A stretch of 64,000 bases of DNA from Poindextera sp041691315 (GCA_041691315.1 JBEPUW010000021.1:3050-67049), one strand, 5' to 3'; counted from the stretch's first letter, positions 33,530 through 42,119 are shown. Notes: generated by a model from the letters alone, not told the origin. Numbers and translations are program-made.

Positions 33530-34176
33530 CGGGCGGCATCCGCGGGCGCATCGGGCGGCGCCTGGACGAGGACGCCGATCGGATCGGCGGCCGGAGGTTT
33601 CAGCTCGGAGGGCCGTCTGGCTGCAGACTCGGCCGCGGCGGGCTGAGCTTCATCGGCGCGGGCGACAGCCGCGGCCTTTGCCGGTTTAGTCGGTCTAGGC
33701 GGCGCAAGGGCGGCGACCTTGACGGGCTTGGGCGCAGCCGGTTTGGCCACGGCCGGCTGAGCAGCGACCGCGACCGCGAGCGGCGCGCCGGCCGGCAGCG
33801 GCGTGGCCGCCGGGGGCGTCGCGTCCTGGGCCGCGGGTTGCGCCGGCTTCGGCGCCGGCGCGCCGGCGACGCTGGCCAAAGCCTGGGCGTCGATGTCGTG
33901 TTTGGCGTCGATCGGTTGCAGGCCGAGATATTTGTTGGACAGGGTCTCCAGCCGCTCGGGCTGTTCCAGGCTGGCGACCTCTGCGCGCAGCAGGGTCACC
34001 CTGGCGCGCTCGTCGCCGATCTGCTGCTGGACGTGGTCGATCTCGGCGCTCTCGCCGCCGGCGATGGTCTTGGCCAGATAGACCAACAGGATCAGCGCCA
34101 AGAGCACGCCGACGCCGCCGATTTCGATGACCCGGAAGCCACGGAAGCGCTGGTCGAAGACGCCGAGCACGCTCAT
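33526..34176 (-). CDS. ftsL: Cell division protein FtsL with long Ala/Pro tail
   Basis: A 216-aa bitopic protein in the ftsL position between rsmH and ftsI. It has one transmembrane helix (about 19-38, IEIGGVGVLLALILLVYLAKTI), then a coiled-coil stretch (about 42-80, AEIDHVQQQIGDERARVTLLRAEVASLEQPERLETL), which is the FtsL core that would pair with FtsB. A long tail of about 120 residues follows, rich in Ala, Pro and Lys (KPAAPKPVKVAALAPPRPTKP type). E. coli FtsL is only about 121 aa, so the tail is a large addition. Identification rests on position and topology. Confidence 0.88.
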   Translation of the reverse strand: MSVLGVFDQRFRGFRVIEIGGVGVLLALILLVYLAKTIAGGESAEIDHVQQQIGDERARVTLLRAEVASLEQPERLETLSNKYLGLQPIDAKHDIDAQALASVAGAPAPKPAQPAAQDATPPAATPLPAGAPLAVAVAAQPAVAKPAAPKPVKVAALAPPRPTKPAKAAAVARADEAQPAAAESAARRPSELKPPAADPIGVLVQAPPDAPADAAR

Positions 34177-35102
34177 GCCGCGGCCCTCCAGGCCGGGGCC
34201 GCGGTCCGCTCGGCGGCGCGCAGCTTGGCCGAGCGCGCGCGCGGGTTGGCGGCGATCTCGGCCTCGGCCGGCGTCGCGGCGCCATTGAACAGCAGCCGGA
34301 AGGAGGGCTTGCGCGTCTCCTCGGTTGGGGGCCGGTGGCGTGAGCCGCCGGGGGTGCGGCCGGCGCGTTCGGTCAGGAAGGCCTTGACGATGCGATCCTC
34401 CAGCGAATGGAAGCTGACCACCGCGAGGCGCCCGCCATCGCGCAGCAGCTGTTCGGCGGCTTCCAGGCCGGCCTCGAGCTCGGTGAGCTCGGCGTTGACC
34501 GCGATGCGCAGCGCCTGGAACACCCGGGTCGCCGGATGCACCTTGGCGCCCTTGCGGCCGCCGAGCGCGCGCTCGACGACATGGGCCAGGTCGAGGGTGC
34601 GGGTGAAGGGCTCGACCGCGCGGCGGCGGACCAGGGCCTGGGCGATGCGCCGCGAACTCTTCTCCTCGCCATAGACGAAGAAGATGCGGGCGAGCTCCGC
34701 CTGGTCGGCGCCGTTGACCAGGTCTGCCGCGTTGGTTCCGGTCTGGCTCATCCGCATGTCGAGCGGGCCGTCGGTCCGGAACGAGAAGCCGCGCTCGGGC
34801 TGGTCGATCTGCATGGAGGAGACACCGAGATCGAAGGCCGCGCCATCGATCGGCTCGGCGATGTGTTCGGCCATGGCCGAGAAGCGGTCTTCGATGAGCT
34901 TGAAGCGGCCGCTGGCCGCCAGCGGCGCGGCATGGACCAGCACGGCCGGGTCGCGGTCGAAGGCGATGACGCGCGCGCCGGCGTCGACGAAGGCGCCGGA
35001 ATAGCCGCCGGCCCCGAAGGTGGCGTCGGCAATCAGCTTGCCGGGTCCCGGCTGCAACGCCGCGATCACTTCGTCGAGCATGACCGAGGTGTGCACGCTC
35101 AT
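34173..35102 (-). CDS. rsmH: 16S rRNA (cytosine1402-N4)-methyltransferase
   Basis: A 309-aa SAM-dependent methyltransferase (formerly mraW) acting on 16S rRNA C1402. SAM-binding ADATFGAGGYSGAFVD (about residues 25-40), FDRDP, FDLGVSSMQIDQPERGFSF, the insert FVYGEEKSSRRIA, and VVSFHSLEDRIVK are canonical. Full length. Overlaps mraZ and ftsL by 4 bp each. Confidence 0.97.
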   Translation of the reverse strand: MSVHTSVMLDEVIAALQPGPGKLIADATFGAGGYSGAFVDAGARVIAFDRDPAVLVHAAPLAASGRFKLIEDRFSAMAEHIAEPIDGAAFDLGVSSMQIDQPERGFSFRTDGPLDMRMSQTGTNAADLVNGADQAELARIFFVYGEEKSSRRIAQALVRRRAVEPFTRTLDLAHVVERALGGRKGAKVHPATRVFQALRIAVNAELTELEAGLEAAEQLLRDGGRLAVVSFHSLEDRIVKAFLTERAGRTPGGSRHRPPTEETRKPSFRLLFNGAATPAEAEIAANPRARSAKLRAAERTAAPAWRAAA

Positions 35103-35584
35103 CCGCCGGCTCCCAGGCGGGCGCGGCGCTGTTCGGCGCGGCTGGCGGCCAGGCCCTCGCGGACCCCGGCGCCGTGTGCGACGCGGGCGGCGTGGAAGGC
35201 GTCGCGGCCCCAGATCTGGAAGCGTTCGCCGAGGCCGACGATCACCACCCAGTCGCTCAGCCCAAACATTTCGCAGAGGTGTTCCGGCAGGGTGACCCGG
35301 CCGGCGGTGTCGAAGGCCAGCTGCGCCATGCCGCCGCGCAGGGTGAATTCCAGTGAGTAGCGCAAGGGGTCACCGACTTCGAATTCGTTGATCAGCGCCT
35401 CGTTGCGCTCGAACAGCGCCTTGCCGCCGCCCTCGATGCAATCGGCCTCGACCGAGGGGAAGCAGAAGATGCCGTCAAACGGCCCGGCCGCCAGCGCACG
35501 GAATTCCTGCGGCACAACGATGCGCCGTTTGGCGTCCAATGGCTTTTCGAAGGTCGAATAGAACACTTCGCCCCAAGTCCCCAC
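35099..35584 (-). CDS. mraZ: Transcriptional regulator MraZ
   Basis: A 161-aa protein with two SpoVT/AbrB-like MraZ domains: FEKPLDAKRRIVVPQEFRAL with FCFPSVEADCIEGGG in the first, and LAFDTAGRVTLPEHLCEMFGLSDWVVIVGLGERFQIWGRDAF in the second. MraZ forms ring oligomers and binds its own upstream region to control the dcw genes. It is first in the minus-strand half. The leader has two TGGGN boxes exactly 10 bp apart at 35653 and 35663, on the strand opposite to mraZ. Confidence 0.96.
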   Translation of the reverse strand: MGTWGEVFYSTFEKPLDAKRRIVVPQEFRALAAGPFDGIFCFPSVEADCIEGGGKALFERNEALINEFEVGDPLRYSLEFTLRGGMAQLAFDTAGRVTLPEHLCEMFGLSDWVVIVGLGERFQIWGRDAFHAARVAHGAGVREGLAASRAEQRRARLGAGG

Positions 35585-35650
35585 GGCGCGACTGGCCCCT
35601 CAGCCCCGGCGCCTCGGCCTGGGACGCGCGATGAGGCTCATCCCAGTGCG

Positions 35651-35671
35651 ATTGGGTTAACATGGGATTGA
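35651..35671. promoter_or_regulatory. Candidate MraZ / CtrA-type boxes in the mraZ leader
   Basis: ATTGGGTTAACATGGGATTG contains two TGGGN boxes at 35653 and 35663 spaced by 10 bp, as in described MraZ sites (although those have three). The same stretch holds TTAA-N7-TTGA, one mismatch from the CtrA consensus. It lies 67-87 bp upstream of the mraZ start. Both readings are inferred. Confidence 0.3.
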
Positions 35672-35749
35672 CTGCCTCGCAATGCCGCAAGCTGCCTATC
35701 GGCTGCAATTTCAAAGATGTCGCAGTGGCAAATGGTTAACGAACGTTAG

Positions 35750-35758
35750 TTATCCACA
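35750..35758 (+). promoter_or_regulatory. Consensus DnaA box upstream of mraZ
   Basis: TTATCCACA exactly matches the strong DnaA box consensus. It is within the gap between mraZ and rnpB, 166 bp upstream of the mraZ start. A single box does not make an origin; a role in coupling division gene expression to DnaA is possible but unproven. Confidence 0.45.
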
Positions 35759-35796
35759 GAACATACATGGAACATGTTAAGTATACCGAGGTGGAG

Positions 35797-36191
35797 GGAT
35801 CAGACGGCCTGTAAGCCGGGTTCTGTGCCGCCCCGCAGTTGCGGGACGCGGCGGCCATTCCTCTGGACCGGTCCTCGCGGGCCGGTTCTCGCGACCTACC
35901 CGGACGGCTCGGGCCGATGAAGCCCTGCCGGAGCGAACTCCGGCGCGTCGTCCCTATTCGGTCTTGCTCCAGGCGGGGCTTGCCATGCCGTCCCCGTCGC
36001 CGGGTCCGCGGTGGGCTCTTACCCCACCCTTTCATCCTTACCGCCCGTGCGAGCACGGGTTTGGCGGTTTGCTTTCTGTGGCGCTATCCCTGGGGTCGCC
36101 CCCGGCGGGTGTTATCCGCCGCCTTTTCACCGTGGAGCCCGGACTTTCCTCTCCCATCTTGCGACAAGAGCGACCGCCCGGCCGTCTGATC
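35797..36191 (-). ncRNA. rnpB: RNase P RNA (type A)
   Basis: The catalytic RNA of RNase P, which cuts the 5' leader from tRNA precursors. On the minus strand it starts GATCAGACGGCCGGGCGG, has the conserved GAGAGGAAAGTCCGGGCTCC (P4 5' strand region) followed by CACGGTGAAAAGGC, the late CAAACCG/GGATGAAAGGGTGGGG segments, and ends in the near-invariant ACAGAACCCGGCTTACAGGC and GCCGTCTGATCC. The ends pair (GATCAGACGGCC with GGCCGTCTGATC), giving the P1/P3 helices. About 395 nt, normal for alphaproteobacteria. It lies directly upstream of mraZ, transcribed in the same direction. Confidence 0.95.
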
Positions 36192-36199
36192 CTGAGTGC

Positions 36200-36228
36200 A
36201 GGGTGTGGCCGATGGGCGGCGGGGTCAA
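36200..36228 (-). promoter_or_regulatory. Probable rnpB promoter
   Basis: On the minus strand TTGACC (36228-36223), a 17-bp spacer and CACCCT (36205-36200) precede the predicted RNA 5' end by about 7-9 bp. Position and spacing fit a strong housekeeping promoter; the -10 is GC-rich, which is common in this group. Confidence 0.4.
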
Positions 36229-36304
36229 GCTAGGGACGAGCCCTTATCAGTCGCCGGTTGCTTGGTATTCTTACGCTCAGACATCGATCGAGACTTGTAA
36301 AACC

Positions 36305-36511
36305 ATGTCCAATGCCGCGACCCTGTCGCCTAGGTTAGATCTCCATCCCCAAGGCCGTGCGCGGCGCCAACCATTGGAAGGCGGGCCAAGCCTTCGCCTT
36401 CATTCCCAAGGGGAGCGGCGTCCTCCTCGTGCCGGTTCCCGACACCGGGGACCTGAAAGGGATCGTGTCCGGCGCGACGTCTACGGGATACCGAGACCGG
36501 ATCGCTATTGA
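36305..36511 (+). pseudogene. Decayed AbrB-type antitoxin
   Basis: Reading with two frameshifts restores an AbrB/SpoVT-type antitoxin. MSNAATLSPR (from the ATG at 36305) is in one frame. ISIPKAVRGANHWKAGQAF then AFIPKGSGVLLVPVP, DTGDLKGIVSG and ATSTGYRDR (36339-36500) follow in another. DRY-stop (36500-36511) is in a third. The ISIPKAVR ... WKAGQ ... VLLVPV pattern is the AbrB swapped-hairpin fold, and YRDR-DRY is a typical end of this antitoxin group. No single open frame covers it, so it is broken. The stop overlaps the remnant toxin start (TGATG). Confidence 0.7.
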
Positions 36512-36575
36512 TGCATTTGGTCGATACCTCGGTCGGGTGGAGTGCCTGATTGGTTCGCCGACCGCACTTGATCAC
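36511..36575 (+). pseudogene. Truncated PIN-domain toxin remnant
   Basis: Starting from the ATG that overlaps the antitoxin stop, MHLVDTSV is the classic N-terminus of a VapC-type PIN nuclease (the Asp is catalytic). It is followed, after a one-base frame change, by VECLIGSPTAL, as expected for the first helix. The rest of the roughly 130-codon gene is missing, and the ampD stop codon lies at this point. With the upstream antitoxin it forms a dead TA module. Confidence 0.6.
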
Positions 36576-37291
36576 GCCGCCAAGCGCAGCAACGCCATGA
36601 GTCGGGCGCGGGTTTCGCCGTCGGCGTCGCCGTCGATCTGCTCCGGTCGCCAGTGGCGCTGGAAGGCGCTGATGATGACCGCCGTGGCCTCGTCGTAGCG
36701 GCCGGAGGGGGCGCAGTCGTAGCCAAGCCGGGTCAGGCCGGCCTGCAGGGCGAAGACGGCCGTGCTCTCTTCGCCGAGCTGCAAGGCCGCGCCGGGGGCG
36801 GGCGGCGGTTCGGCCCAGAGCCCGAAACCGGCCTCGGCGAGCGACTTCCAGGGGAAGCGTTCGCCGGGATCGGTCTTGCGGTCGGGGGCCACGTCGGAAT
36901 GGCCGATGATGCGCGCGTCCGCCACGTCCCAGCGTTCGCGAATGCCGGCCAGCAGCTCGAGCAGCGTGGCGATCTGCGCTTCCGGAAAGGCGCGATAGCC
37001 CCAGTCGTGGCCGGGATTGACCAGTTCGACGCCGATGGAGACCCCGTTCAGGTTGCGCTCGCCCTGCCAGAAGGAGACGCCGGCATGCCAGGCGCGCCGT
37101 TCCTCGGCCACCAGGGCGAAGGCGCGGCCGTCCTCTTCGATCAGGTAGTGGGCGGAGACCTTGGATTCAGGGTTGCGCAGCCTGGCCAGCGCCTCGTCGC
37201 CGGTCGGCATGCCGGTATAGTGCAGCACCACCATGTCCGGCGGCGCGGTGCGGGCGTCGAAATTCGGGGAGGGCGCGTCGATCAACTGCAT
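36572..37291 (-). CDS. ampD: N-acetylmuramoyl-L-alanine amidase with peptidoglycan-binding domain (AmpD-like)
   Basis: A 239-aa amidase_2-type zinc enzyme. Zinc ligands are H24 (VVLHYTG), H131 and D141 (GHSDVAPDRKTDPG); AWHAGVS and NGVSIGVELVNPGHD are also typical. A C-terminal PG_binding_1 domain (about 170-239) has TAVFALQAGLTRLGYDCAPSGRYDEAT and VIISAFQRHWRP. No signal peptide is visible, so it probably works in the cytoplasm on recycled anhydro-muropeptides, which fits AmpD. Confidence 0.92.
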   Translation of the reverse strand: MQLIDAPSPNFDARTAPPDMVVLHYTGMPTGDEALARLRNPESKVSAHYLIEEDGRAFALVAEERRAWHAGVSFWQGERNLNGVSIGVELVNPGHDWGYRAFPEAQIATLLELLAGIRERWDVADARIIGHSDVAPDRKTDPGERFPWKSLAEAGFGLWAEPPPAPGAALQLGEESTAVFALQAGLTRLGYDCAPSGRYDEATAVIISAFQRHWRPEQIDGDADGETRARLMALLRLAA

Positions 37292-37310
37292 CGGCGCTTA
37301 AGGATCCGAC

Positions 37311-37607
37311 CTAACGGCCGTGCTGGTCCCAGCCGTAGGCGACCCAGGAGCCGCCGCCCAGATGACGGGCTTCGATGACGTCGCTGTCGGCGCGTCGCAT
37401 GGTGCGTCGAGCCCGCAGCGCCAGGCCGGCGAATACCAGGAGAACGGAGGCCATCAGGGCGATGACCACCAGGCTGGCGGCGAAGACCACCGCCAGCACA
37501 GCGGCGATCGCCGCCGCGCAGATCGTGGCGATGACGCCGCCGACCCAGGCCAATGGCTTCCACGCCACGTTGATCAGGGGCGCACCGCCGCTCGACAATC
37601 GTTCCAT
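37311..37607 (-). CDS. Small two-helix membrane protein
   Basis: A 98-aa protein with a continuous hydrophobic region at about residues 13-65 (LINVAWKPLAWVGGVIATICAAAIAAVLAVVFAASLVVIALMASVLLVFAGL, split here) that forms two transmembrane helices, then a basic stretch RARRTMRRADSD and a short soluble tail with GGGSWVAYGWDQHGR. The ATG at 37607 has GAGAA upstream and is preferred over 37673. It is 19 bp upstream of ampD and may be cotranscribed with it. Function unknown. Confidence 0.65.
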   Translation of the reverse strand: MERLSSGGAPLINVAWKPLAWVGGVIATICAAAIAAVLAVVFAASLVVIALMASVLLVFAGLALRARRTMRRADSDVIEARHLGGGSWVAYGWDQHGR

Positions 37608-37758
37608 CGCGTTCTCTTTCGTCGCGGCCACGAGTGTTAAGCCTATGTCCGCCCTAAACGGGCGTCTCGTCAACCGATTGGGCGTTAGCCTGGATGCTAT
37701 GCCATTACGCTGAACAAGGCGCCAAGGATCAGTCGGCTGGCCGCCAGATCACGAGGAT

Positions 37759-40700
37759 ATGACCACGCACGGCGCCGACAAGTTCGACTTCTGGATCGAT
37801 CGCGGCGGCACCTTCACCGACGTGATCGGTCGCGCCGGCGACGGCCGGCTGGGGACGCTGAAGCTGTTGTCAGCCTCGCCGGCCTACGCCGACGCCGCCG
37901 TCGAGGGCATGCGGCGGATGCTGGGCGTCGCCCCCGATGCGGCCTTTCCGGCCAGCCGCGTCGGCGCGATCAAGCTGGGCACGACGGTGGCGACCAATGC
38001 GCTGCTGGAACGCAAGGGCGCGAAGACCCTGTTCGTGGCGACCCAGGGTTTCGCCGACACCCTGGTGATCGGCGACCAGACCAGGCCCAGCCTGTTTGCC
38101 CTGGACATCGTAAAGCCCGCGCCGCTCTACGCCGGGGTGATCGAGGCCGATGAGCGGCTGGACGCCGCAGGCGCGGTGCTCCGTCCGCTCAACAGCGCGG
38201 CGCTGACCGAGCGGCTGCGGGCCGCCGTCGCCCAGGGCTTCACCTCGGCCGCCATCGCCTTTTTGCATGCTGACCTGAACCCGGCGCATGAACTGGAGGC
38301 CGGCGAGATCGCGCGGGCGGCGGGGTTCGGTTTCGTCGCATTGTCGCATCAGGTCTCGCCGGCGCCGCGCTACCTGCCGCGCGCCGAAACCACGGTCGCC
38401 GACGCCTATCTGACGCCCGTAGTCAGGGCCTACGCGGAGCGCTTGGCTGCCGCTGTCGGTGGCGCGCCGCTCTATTTCATGACCTCGACCGGCGGCCTGG
38501 TCCGCGCCGAAGCCTTTCGCGGCCGGGACGCGGTGGTCTCTGGTCCGGCCGGCGGCGTGGTCGGCGTGGCGCGGGTGGCGGAGGCCGCGGGCGCGCCGGC
38601 CGTGCTGGGCTTCGACATGGGCGGCACCTCGACCGACGTCTGCCGCTTCGCCGGGGCGCTGGAGCGGCGCGACACGGCCAATGTCGCGGGGGTGCGGCTG
38701 CGCAGCCCGATGCTCGACGTCGAGACGGTGGCGGCCGGCGGCGGCTCGATCCTGGCCTTCGACGGCCTGCGCGCCCGGGTCGGGCCGGCCAGCGCCGGGG
38801 CCGATCCGGGGCCGGCGGCCTATGGGCGTGGTGGCCCGGCGACCATCACCGACGCCAACCTGGCGCTCGGCCGCATCGACGCGAGCGCCTTCCCGTCGGT
38901 GTTCGGGCCTGCCCAGGACCAGCCGCTGGACGTCGCGGCGGCGCGGACGCGGCTGGACGCGCTGGCCAAGGCCATGGGCGCGGCCAGCCCGGCGGCCGCG
39001 GCGGAGGGCTTCATCGCCGTCGCCGTGGAGCAGGCCGCACAGGCCATCCGGCGCATCTCGACCGAGCGTGGCTTCGATCCGCGCGGCCACGCCCTGGTCG
39101 CCTTTGGGGGCGCCTCGGGTCAGATCGCCTGCTGGGTGGCCGAGGCCCTGGGCTGCGACGAGGTCTTGTCGCCGCGCTATGCCAGCCTGCTCTCAGCCTG
39201 GGGCATCGGCCAGGCGCGCATGCGCAGCCTGAAGCGGGCTGGCCTCGAGCGGCGGCTGGACGACGAGGGGCTCGCTGCCGCGATGGCCCTCGCCGACCGG
39301 CTGACGGAGGCGGCGAGGGCGGAGCTTGCCGCCCAGGGCGCCCAGCCGGATGCGATCGGCCGCCGGCTGCGGCTGCGCTACGACGGCGCGGACGCCGAGC
39401 TGCTGGTCGGCTTCGACACGGTCGGCGCCGTCAGGGCTGCGTTCGAGGCGGCGCATCGCCGGCTGTTCGGCTTTGTCGAGCCGGAGCTGGCCGTCCTGAT
39501 CTCCGGCGTCGAGGTCGAGGGCGAGGCCGGCGGCGACGCAGCGGCGGTGGTCGCGGCCGAACCGGCCGCTGCTGCAAGCGGAAAACAAGACGGTAAGACG
39601 ATCGCTGCCGAGGCCCTGACCGGTCCGCGCGACGGGCCGATCCTGATCGTGCGCGGGGACACCCAGATCGCGGTCGCGGCCGGCTGGCGGGCGGAGCCGG
39701 CGGCCGATGGGCTGATCCGGTTGCGCCGGCTTGGCGGTCGTGGGGTCGCGGCCGCGCTGGATGAGGCGGCGGACCCGGTGACGCTGGAGCTGTTCAACCG
39801 CCGCTTCATGGGCGTGGCGGAGGCCATGGGGGCGGCGCTGGAGCGGACCGCCCACTCGGTCAACATCAAGGAGCGGCTGGACTTCTCCTGCGCCCTGTTC
39901 GACGCCGGCGGCGGCCTGGTCGCCAACGCCCCGCACATGCCGGTGCACCTGGGGTCGATGGGCGCTAGCGTGCGCGCGGTCACCGAGCGCCACCCGCATC
40001 TGCAGCCCGGCGAAGCCTTTGCGCTGAACAATCCCTTCGCCGGGGGCACCCATCTGCCTGACATCACCGTCGTGATGCCGATTTTCGGGGAAGGGAGCGA
40101 AAACCCCAACTTCTATGTCGCGGCGCGCGGCCACCATGCCGATGTCGGCGGGATCCAGCCCGGCTCCATGCCGCCGTTCTCACGCACCATCGACGAGGAG
40201 GGGGTCATGCTCGACGCCCTGCCGATCATGCGCCAGGGGCGGTTCCTCGAAGGTGCGACCCGCGCGGCCCTGACTGCCGGTCCCTGGCCGGCGCGCAACC
40301 CCGGCCAGAACCTCGCCGACCTGAAGGCGCAGATCGCCGCCTGCGAGGCCGGCGCGGCGGCGGTGCGCGCCATGATCGAGGCTTACGGGGCCGCCCAGGT
40401 CGCCCGCTACATGGGCTTCGTGCAGGACAATGCCGAGGCCAGCGTGCGGCGCGCCATCGGCCGGTTGCACGACGGCGCGGCCAAGGTCCCGATGGACGGC
40501 GGTGGCGAGATCGTGGTGCAGATCACCGTCGATGCGGCGAACGGCGCGGCGACGGTGGATTTCACCGGCACCAGCGGGGTCTTGCCGTCGAATTTCAACG
40601 CGCCCTCGGCCATCGTCGACGCGGCGGTGCTCTATGTCTTCCGCACCCTGGTCGACGACGACATCCCGCTGAACGCCGGCTGCCTCAAGCCGCTGAAGAT

Positions 40701-41310
40701 CGTCACGCCGGAAGGCTCGATGCTGGCGCCGCTGCCGCCAGCGGCGGTGGTGGCCGGCAATGTCGAGACCAGCCAGCACATCGTCGACGCCCTCTATGCG
40801 GCGCTGGGGGTCATGGCCAACGCCCAGGGCTCGATGAACAACTTCACCTTCGGCGATGAGCGGCGGCAATACTACGAAACCCTGTGCGGTGGGGCGGGGG
40901 CGAGCCGCACCGCAGGCGGCGCCAGCGCCGTCCATACGCACATGACCAATTCGCGGCTGACCGATCCGGAGATCCTCGAGCGCCGCTTTGCCGTGCGGGT
41001 CGAGACCTTCGGCGTGCGCAAGGGCTCCGGCGGGGCCGGCGCGCACCCGGGCGGCGACGGCGCGATCCGCCGCATCCGCTTCCTGGAACCCGCCGAGGCG
41101 GCCCTGCTGTCCACCCGCCGCGAACATAGGCCGCAGGGTCTGCTAGGCGGGGCCGCGGCCCTGGCCGGACGACAACGCTTGATTGCGGCGTCCGGCGCGG
41201 TAAAGGACCTGCCTGGCTGTTTTTCGCTTCAGCTTGGACCCGGCGACGCCATCGAGATCGAGACCCCCGGAGGCGGCGGGTTCGGGACCGCCGACGCGCC
41301 GCCCCGCTAG
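37759..41310 (+). CDS. oplAH: 5-oxoprolinase / hydantoinase A-B fusion
   Basis: A 1183-aa protein of the full-length oxoprolinase type. It hydrolyses 5-oxo-L-proline to glutamate with ATP. Domains: HyuA N-terminal (about 8-190, FDFWIDRGGTFTDVIG nucleotide loop), HyuA core (about 205-500, GFDMGGTSTDVCRFAG and GGGSILAFDG), and HyuB (about 670-1170, FNRRFMGVAEAMGAALERTAHSVNIKERLDFSCALFD). All domains are in one chain, as in eukaryotic and many bacterial enzymes. The ATG at 37759 follows a GAGGAT stretch. It stands alone. Confidence 0.93.
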   Translation: MTTHGADKFDFWIDRGGTFTDVIGRAGDGRLGTLKLLSASPAYADAAVEGMRRMLGVAPDAAFPASRVGAIKLGTTVATNALLERKGAKTLFVATQGFADTLVIGDQTRPSLFALDIVKPAPLYAGVIEADERLDAAGAVLRPLNSAALTERLRAAVAQGFTSAAIAFLHADLNPAHELEAGEIARAAGFGFVALSHQVSPAPRYLPRAETTVADAYLTPVVRAYAERLAAAVGGAPLYFMTSTGGLVRAEAFRGRDAVVSGPAGGVVGVARVAEAAGAPAVLGFDMGGTSTDVCRFAGALERRDTANVAGVRLRSPMLDVETVAAGGGSILAFDGLRARVGPASAGADPGPAAYGRGGPATITDANLALGRIDASAFPSVFGPAQDQPLDVAAARTRLDALAKAMGAASPAAAAEGFIAVAVEQAAQAIRRISTERGFDPRGHALVAFGGASGQIACWVAEALGCDEVLSPRYASLLSAWGIGQARMRSLKRAGLERRLDDEGLAAAMALADRLTEAARAELAAQGAQPDAIGRRLRLRYDGADAELLVGFDTVGAVRAAFEAAHRRLFGFVEPELAVLISGVEVEGEAGGDAAAVVAAEPAAAASGKQDGKTIAAEALTGPRDGPILIVRGDTQIAVAAGWRAEPAADGLIRLRRLGGRGVAAALDEAADPVTLELFNRRFMGVAEAMGAALERTAHSVNIKERLDFSCALFDAGGGLVANAPHMPVHLGSMGASVRAVTERHPHLQPGEAFALNNPFAGGTHLPDITVVMPIFGEGSENPNFYVAARGHHADVGGIQPGSMPPFSRTIDEEGVMLDALPIMRQGRFLEGATRAALTAGPWPARNPGQNLADLKAQIAACEAGAAAVRAMIEAYGAAQVARYMGFVQDNAEASVRRAIGRLHDGAAKVPMDGGGEIVVQITVDAANGAATVDFTGTSGVLPSNFNAPSAIVDAAVLYVFRTLVDDDIPLNAGCLKPLKIVTPEGSMLAPLPPAAVVAGNVETSQHIVDALYAALGVMANAQGSMNNFTFGDERRQYYETLCGGAGASRTAGGASAVHTHMTNSRLTDPEILERRFAVRVETFGVRKGSGGAGAHPGGDGAIRRIRFLEPAEAALLSTRREHRPQGLLGGAAALAGRQRLIAASGAVKDLPGCFSLQLGPGDAIEIETPGGGGFGTADAPPR

Positions 41311-41328
41311 ACAAGGATGCTTTGAGAC

Positions 41329-42069
41329 ATGTCTCTGGTTGCCCTCATGGCGCTGTCGATCCTGGCCGCCGAGCCCGCGACGGAGCCGCCCGCCAACCCC
41401 GATCCGGCCGCCGCGCGGCCTGAGACGGAAGACATCCCGCCGGGCGCCCCGACCGATGCCTACGGCTTTGTCGGCTGGTGCTACGGGGCCACCGACGAGT
41501 ACTTGACCATCTATACCAAGGTGCTGCCGGACCTGAAGGACATCGACAAGACCTTCGGCTCGCCGGTGAAGGAAGACGTGCCCTACGCCACCGACGTCGC
41601 GGCCCAGCACAAGGCGCTGAAGCGATTCGGCGATGCGATGGCGGCCGCCGAGAAGGCGGACTCCGACCCGATCAACACGTCCGAAGGCCAGGCGGCCATC
41701 GCCAAGGGCCGCGGCATCTGGTCGGTGGCCGAGACCCTGCCCACCCGCAAGCTGGCCGACGCCTGGCTGTTCTGGGGCATTCCGGTGCGCTGCGAGCGGA
41801 CCGCCAAGACGCTGCATGAGCATCCGCTGCAGGCGATGGCGACAATCGCGCCCGGACCTGCGGCGGCCGCTCAGGATCCGGTCGACCAGGCCGCCGGCGC
41901 CGCGCTGCAGCCTCAGGGCGGTGTGGACGCCGGCCCGCCGGCCACGGCCGCGGACGCCGCCGCCGCCGCCGAGGCTGGCCCGCCGGCCGACGCTCCGGCG
42001 ATCCAGACGCTGCCCCACGCGCCTGCGCCGGCCGGCGCGGCCCCGCCACCGGCCAATCCCGGCCAATAG
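41329..42069 (+). CDS. Secreted protein with Ala/Pro-rich tail, unknown function
   Basis: A 246-aa protein. The first 14 residues (MSLVALMALSILAA) look like a short signal peptide. A domain at about 45-165 has GFVGWCYGATDEYLTIYTKVLPDLKDIDKTFG and WSVAETLPTRKLADAWLFWGIPVRCERTA, with two conserved-looking Cys. A tail of about 75 residues is almost only Ala, Pro, Gly and Asp. The family is not recognised, though similar proteins are expected in Caulobacterales. It starts 18 bp after oplAH, so it may share its transcript. Confidence 0.65.
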   Translation: MSLVALMALSILAAEPATEPPANPDPAAARPETEDIPPGAPTDAYGFVGWCYGATDEYLTIYTKVLPDLKDIDKTFGSPVKEDVPYATDVAAQHKALKRFGDAMAAAEKADSDPINTSEGQAAIAKGRGIWSVAETLPTRKLADAWLFWGIPVRCERTAKTLHEHPLQAMATIAPGPAAAAQDPVDQAAGAALQPQGGVDAGPPATAADAAAAAEAGPPADAPAIQTLPHAPAPAGAAPPPANPGQ

Positions 42070-42119
42070 CCTCCAGTTATCGCATTTAAATCAAACCCTT
42101 AGGCCGATCCCGCTTCAAC

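Noticed and set aside
35750..35758. Replication origin suggested by a consensus DnaA box
   Set aside because: Only one box, no AT-rich unwinding region of the expected size, and no oriC-type neighbours (hemE, dnaA).
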